Shown here piece by piece: positions 61,924 to 64,000 of a stretch of 64,000 bases of DNA; the stretch's first letter is position 1, and the number at the start of each line of letters is the position of its first letter. Both the position numbers and the translations under genes were made by a program. This stretch comes from Nibrella saemangeumensis (GTDB lineage: Bacteria > Bacteroidota > Bacteroidia > Cytophagales > Spirosomataceae), in NCBI RefSeq assembly GCF_039541915.1, contig NZ_BAABHD010000083.1, positions 186,001 to 250,000 of the forward strand, in the 5' to 3' direction. The notes under the pieces are model-generated. The model searched no databases. It saw only the letters and a program-made list of their open reading frames with translations, and had not been told where the DNA came from.

Positions 61924-61943
61924 AAGTGTCCCTGTGGGCACTT
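61924..61943 (+). terminator. Weak hairpin between tRNA-Thr and tuf
   Basis: AAGTG and CACTT pair around CCC/GGG with one bulged T, followed by only CTTC. It may be a processing or attenuation hairpin. There is no strong separate promoter before tuf, so read-through is expected. Confidence 0.4.
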
Positions 61944-62004
61944 TCTTCATAATAGGCAAATTCATCCAAAAACCAATAACAGTTCACTTAAGCGTTTTTT
62001 AAAC

Positions 62005-63192
62005 ATGGCAAAAGAAACTTTTGACCGTTCAAAACCGCACGTAAACATCGGTACGATCGGTCACGTTGACCACGGTAAAACGACGTTGACGGCTGCCATT
62101 ACAAAAGTGCTGGCCGAAAAGGGTCTGGCCGAGAAAAGAGACTTCTCTTCTATTGACAACGCCCCTGAAGAAAAAGAGCGTGGTATTACCATCAATACCT
62201 CTCACGTAGAATATCAGACGGCTAACCGTCACTATGCACACGTTGACTGTCCGGGTCACGCTGACTATGTGAAGAACATGGTTACGGGTGCGGCTCAGAT
62301 GGACGGTGCTATTCTGGTAGTAGCGGCTACTGATGGTCCGATGCCCCAGACTCGTGAGCACATCCTGCTGGCTCGTCAGGTAGGTGTACCTCAGTTGGTA
62401 GTCTTCATGAACAAAGTTGACATGGTGGACGATCCGGAGCTGCTGGAACTGGTGGAAATGGAAATCCGCGAACTGTTGAGCTTCTATGATTTCGATGGCG
62501 ACAATATTCCGGTTATCCAAGGCTCTGCGCTGGGTGGTCTGAATGGCGATGCTAAGTGGGTATCAACTATCGAAGAGCTGATGGATGCTGTTGATAGCTT
62601 TATTCCGCTGCCTCCCCGTCAGACTGACCTGCCGTTCCTGATGCCGGTAGAAGACGTGTTCTCAATTACGGGTCGTGGTACGGTTGCTACCGGCCGTATT
62701 GAGCGTGGCGTTATCAACTCAGGTGATCCAGTAGAAATCCTGGGTATGGGTGCAGAAAACCTGAAGTCAGTTGTAACGGGTGTTGAAATGTTCCGGAAGA
62801 TTCTGGACCGTGGCGAAGCCGGTGACAACGTGGGTCTGTTACTCCGCGGTATTGAAAAAACGGATATTCGTCGTGGTATGGTAATCTGTAAGCCGGGCTC
62901 GGTGACTCCGCACGCCAAATTTAAGGCTGAGGTTTACGTACTGTCGAAGGAAGAAGGTGGCCGTCACACGCCGTTCTTTAACAAATATCGTCCGCAGTTC
63001 TACTTCCGTACCACGGACGTTACGGGCGAAATTACCCTGCCGGCCAACGTTGAGATGGTTATGCCTGGTGATAACATCACCATCGAAGTAACCTTGATTA
63101 ACAAAATCGCTATGGAGAAAGGTCTTCGTTTCGCTATCCGCGAAGGTGGCCGTACCGTAGGTGCCGGTCAGGTAACGGAGATTCTCGACTAA
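62005..63192 (+). CDS. tuf: Translation elongation factor Tu
   Basis: This 395-aa GTPase carries aminoacyl-tRNA to the ribosome. The G1 loop is GHVDHGKTTLTAAITKVL (residues 19-36), switch I has RGITINTSHVEY, G3 is DCPGHADYVKNM and G4 is NKVDMVDD. Domains 2 and 3 are complete and end in GGRTVGAGQVTEILD. It lies after three tRNA genes and before tRNA-Trp, secE and nusG, the common bacterial order. Confidence 0.98.
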   Translation: MAKETFDRSKPHVNIGTIGHVDHGKTTLTAAITKVLAEKGLAEKRDFSSIDNAPEEKERGITINTSHVEYQTANRHYAHVDCPGHADYVKNMVTGAAQMDGAILVVAATDGPMPQTREHILLARQVGVPQLVVFMNKVDMVDDPELLELVEMEIRELLSFYDFDGDNIPVIQGSALGGLNGDAKWVSTIEELMDAVDSFIPLPPRQTDLPFLMPVEDVFSITGRGTVATGRIERGVINSGDPVEILGMGAENLKSVVTGVEMFRKILDRGEAGDNVGLLLRGIEKTDIRRGMVICKPGSVTPHAKFKAEVYVLSKEEGGRHTPFFNKYRPQFYFRTTDVTGEITLPANVEMVMPGDNITIEVTLINKIAMEKGLRFAIREGGRTVGAGQVTEILD

Positions 63193-63203
63193 GTAAATAG
63201 CTG

Positions 63204-63241
63204 AAAACAAATGCATTTCTTCACGGGAATGCATTTGTTTT
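63204..63241 (+). terminator. Terminator of the tuf operon
   Basis: A 14-bp perfect stem (63204-63217 with 63228-63241, loop of 10) with A4/T4 ends, 11 bp past tuf. Its 3' arm contains the TTTG used by the next promoter. Confidence 0.88.
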
Positions 63242-63263
63242 ATCTAGATATTTCGTATCTTTG
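63234..63263 (+). promoter_or_regulatory. Promoter of tRNA-Trp-secE-nusG
   Basis: TTTG (63234-63237) and TATCTTTG (63256-63263) are 18 bp apart, followed by CAGCCCG. The -33 box lies inside the tuf terminator stem. Confidence 0.8.
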
Positions 63264-63324
63264 CAGCCCGAACGGCTCTCACGAACCAGTTACGGGCTGC
63301 AAAGTTTTAAGAATACCAACAATT

Positions 63325-63395
63325 ACGGGTGTAGTTCAAGGGTAGAATAGCGGTCTCCAAAACCGTTGATGGGAGTTCGAATCTCTCCACCCGTG
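63325..63395 (+). tRNA. tRNA-Trp (CCA)
   Basis: The acceptor ACGGGTG pairs with CACCCGT, the discriminator is G as usual for tRNA-Trp and the anticodon CCA is at 63357-63359. The 3' CCA is encoded at 63396-63398. Confidence 0.97.
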
Positions 63396-63411
63396 CCAAT
63401 CTCCTTAACAC

Positions 63412-63603
63412 ATGGACAAGGTAACCTCGTTTCTGAAGCACTCCTGGGAGGAAGTTCAGCACAACGTGACTTGGCCTAAATTCACTGATCTTCAGTCCAG
63501 TTCTACGCTGGTGCTGGTAGCGTCGCTGATTTTTGCGCTTTTAGTCGGGTTAATTGATTTCTTATTTGAAAACGGATTAAACGCCTTCTATCAGTCTTTC
63601 TGA
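63412..63603 (+). CDS. secE: Preprotein translocase subunit SecE
   Basis: This 63-aa single-span membrane protein clamps the SecY channel. The family motif is SWEEVQHNVTWPKFTDLQSS (residues 11-30), followed by one helix (about 33-55). The short one-helix form is typical outside enterobacteria. It begins 14 bp after the tRNA-Trp CCA and precedes nusG by 24 bp. Confidence 0.95.
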   Translation: MDKVTSFLKHSWEEVQHNVTWPKFTDLQSSSTLVLVASLIFALLVGLIDFLFENGLNAFYQSF

Positions 63604-63627
63604 TAAGGGTAGTTTTAGCAAGTAGCG

Positions 63628-64000
63628 ATGAGCAGTGGTATAAACTGGTATGTGATTCGGGCAGTTGCCGGGCAGGAAAAGAAGATCAAATCTTACCTGG
63701 ACAACGAAATCATGAGACAGGGCCTAGGCGAAGTAATAACACAGGTGTTGATTCCTTCGGAAAAGGTGTACGAAATGCGCAACGGTAAGAAGCGTGTTCG
63801 GGAAAAAACCTTCTTCCCAGGGTACATTCTGGTTTCGGCTGATCTGTCTAATGGCGAAGCGCTGCACCTGATTACCAGCATGCCAGGCGTTTTGGGCTTT
63901 CTGGGTAACACCAGTGGCAATTCTAAAATTCCGGTTCCACTGCGTCAGGCTGAGGTTAACCGGATTTTAGGTAAGGTAGACGAAGAAACGCAGGAAGCGG
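63628..64000 (+). CDS. nusG: Transcription termination/antitermination factor NusG (3' end cut)
   Basis: From the ATG at 63628 124 codons are visible before the window ends. The NGN domain shows NWYVIRAVAGQEKKIKSYLD and FFPGYILVSADL, then ITSMPGVLGFLGN. The C-terminal KOW domain lies beyond the edge. NusG links RNA polymerase with Rho and ribosomes. It is co-transcribed with secE. Confidence 0.95.
   Translation, partial: MSSGINWYVIRAVAGQEKKIKSYLDNEIMRQGLGEVITQVLIPSEKVYEMRNGKKRVREKTFFPGYILVSADLSNGEALHLITSMPGVLGFLGNTSGNSKIPVPLRQAEVNRILGKVDEETQEA

Overview
The window is a contiguous piece of chromosome from a Bacteroidota bacterium, most likely order Cytophagales and close to the Spirosoma/Larkinella group (an inference). 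Supporting this are SusC/SusD and outer-membrane beta-barrel receptors, BshC (bacillithiol synthesis), a DUF4295 gene beside rpmG, Alternative Complex III fused to a caa3-type oxidase operon, near-absence of Shine-Dalgarno sequences, and promoters of the Bacteroidota form TTTG-N18/19-TAnnTTTG. No insertion sequence, prophage, CRISPR array or rRNA gene was seen.

Layout. 1-5.4 kb: a 5' fragment of a TonB-linked receptor, asd, a second beta-barrel receptor and a VapC/antitoxin pair whose toxin gene carries a -1 frameshift. 5.5-17.7 kb: a minus-strand nutrient-acquisition operon in transcription order susC, susD, a 1169-aa FG-GAP/UnbV lipoprotein and a 1146-aa ThuA/quinoprotein sugar dehydrogenase/PKD/cytochrome c/CBM lipoprotein, ending in a terminator. 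18.1-25.1 kb: housekeeping genes on the minus strand (5-formyl-THF cyclo-ligase, bshC, rimO, ftsY, DUF4295, rpmG) with an MNT-HEPN toxin-antitoxin pair and two small envelope genes behind ftsY. 25.2-39.5 kb: mixed singletons (orphan nuoD, hpt, a TPR protein, an Lrp regulator, a DUF2256 mini-gene, a GH10-like lipoprotein, ispH, a GH3-like enzyme, a GDPD, a penicillin acylase, an OmpH-like chaperone, smpB, an HNH nuclease). 39.7-41.7 kb: rpsA and tRNA-Cys.

41.9-58.7 kb: a plus-strand respiratory operon of about 16.8 kb with one strong promoter at its head: actA-actB-actC-actD-actE-actF (quinol to cytochrome c), coxB, coxA, ctaA, ctaB, two coxC paralogues, a subunit IV gene, SCO, DUF420 and a small CxxC membrane protein. 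It encodes both halves of a quinol-oxidising/oxygen-reducing supercomplex plus its heme A and Cu assembly factors.

58.8-61.3 kb: an ECF sigma factor, a probable anti-sigma factor and a beta-barrel protein. 61.4-64 kb: the tRNA-Tyr/Gly/Thr-tuf operon, then tRNA-Trp-secE-nusG, cut by the window end.

Starts were moved from upstream TTG/GTG codons or distant in-frame codons to internal ATGs where family length or gene spacing supports it; these choices are given per gene. All functional calls are by recognition of motifs and family resemblance, not by database search.
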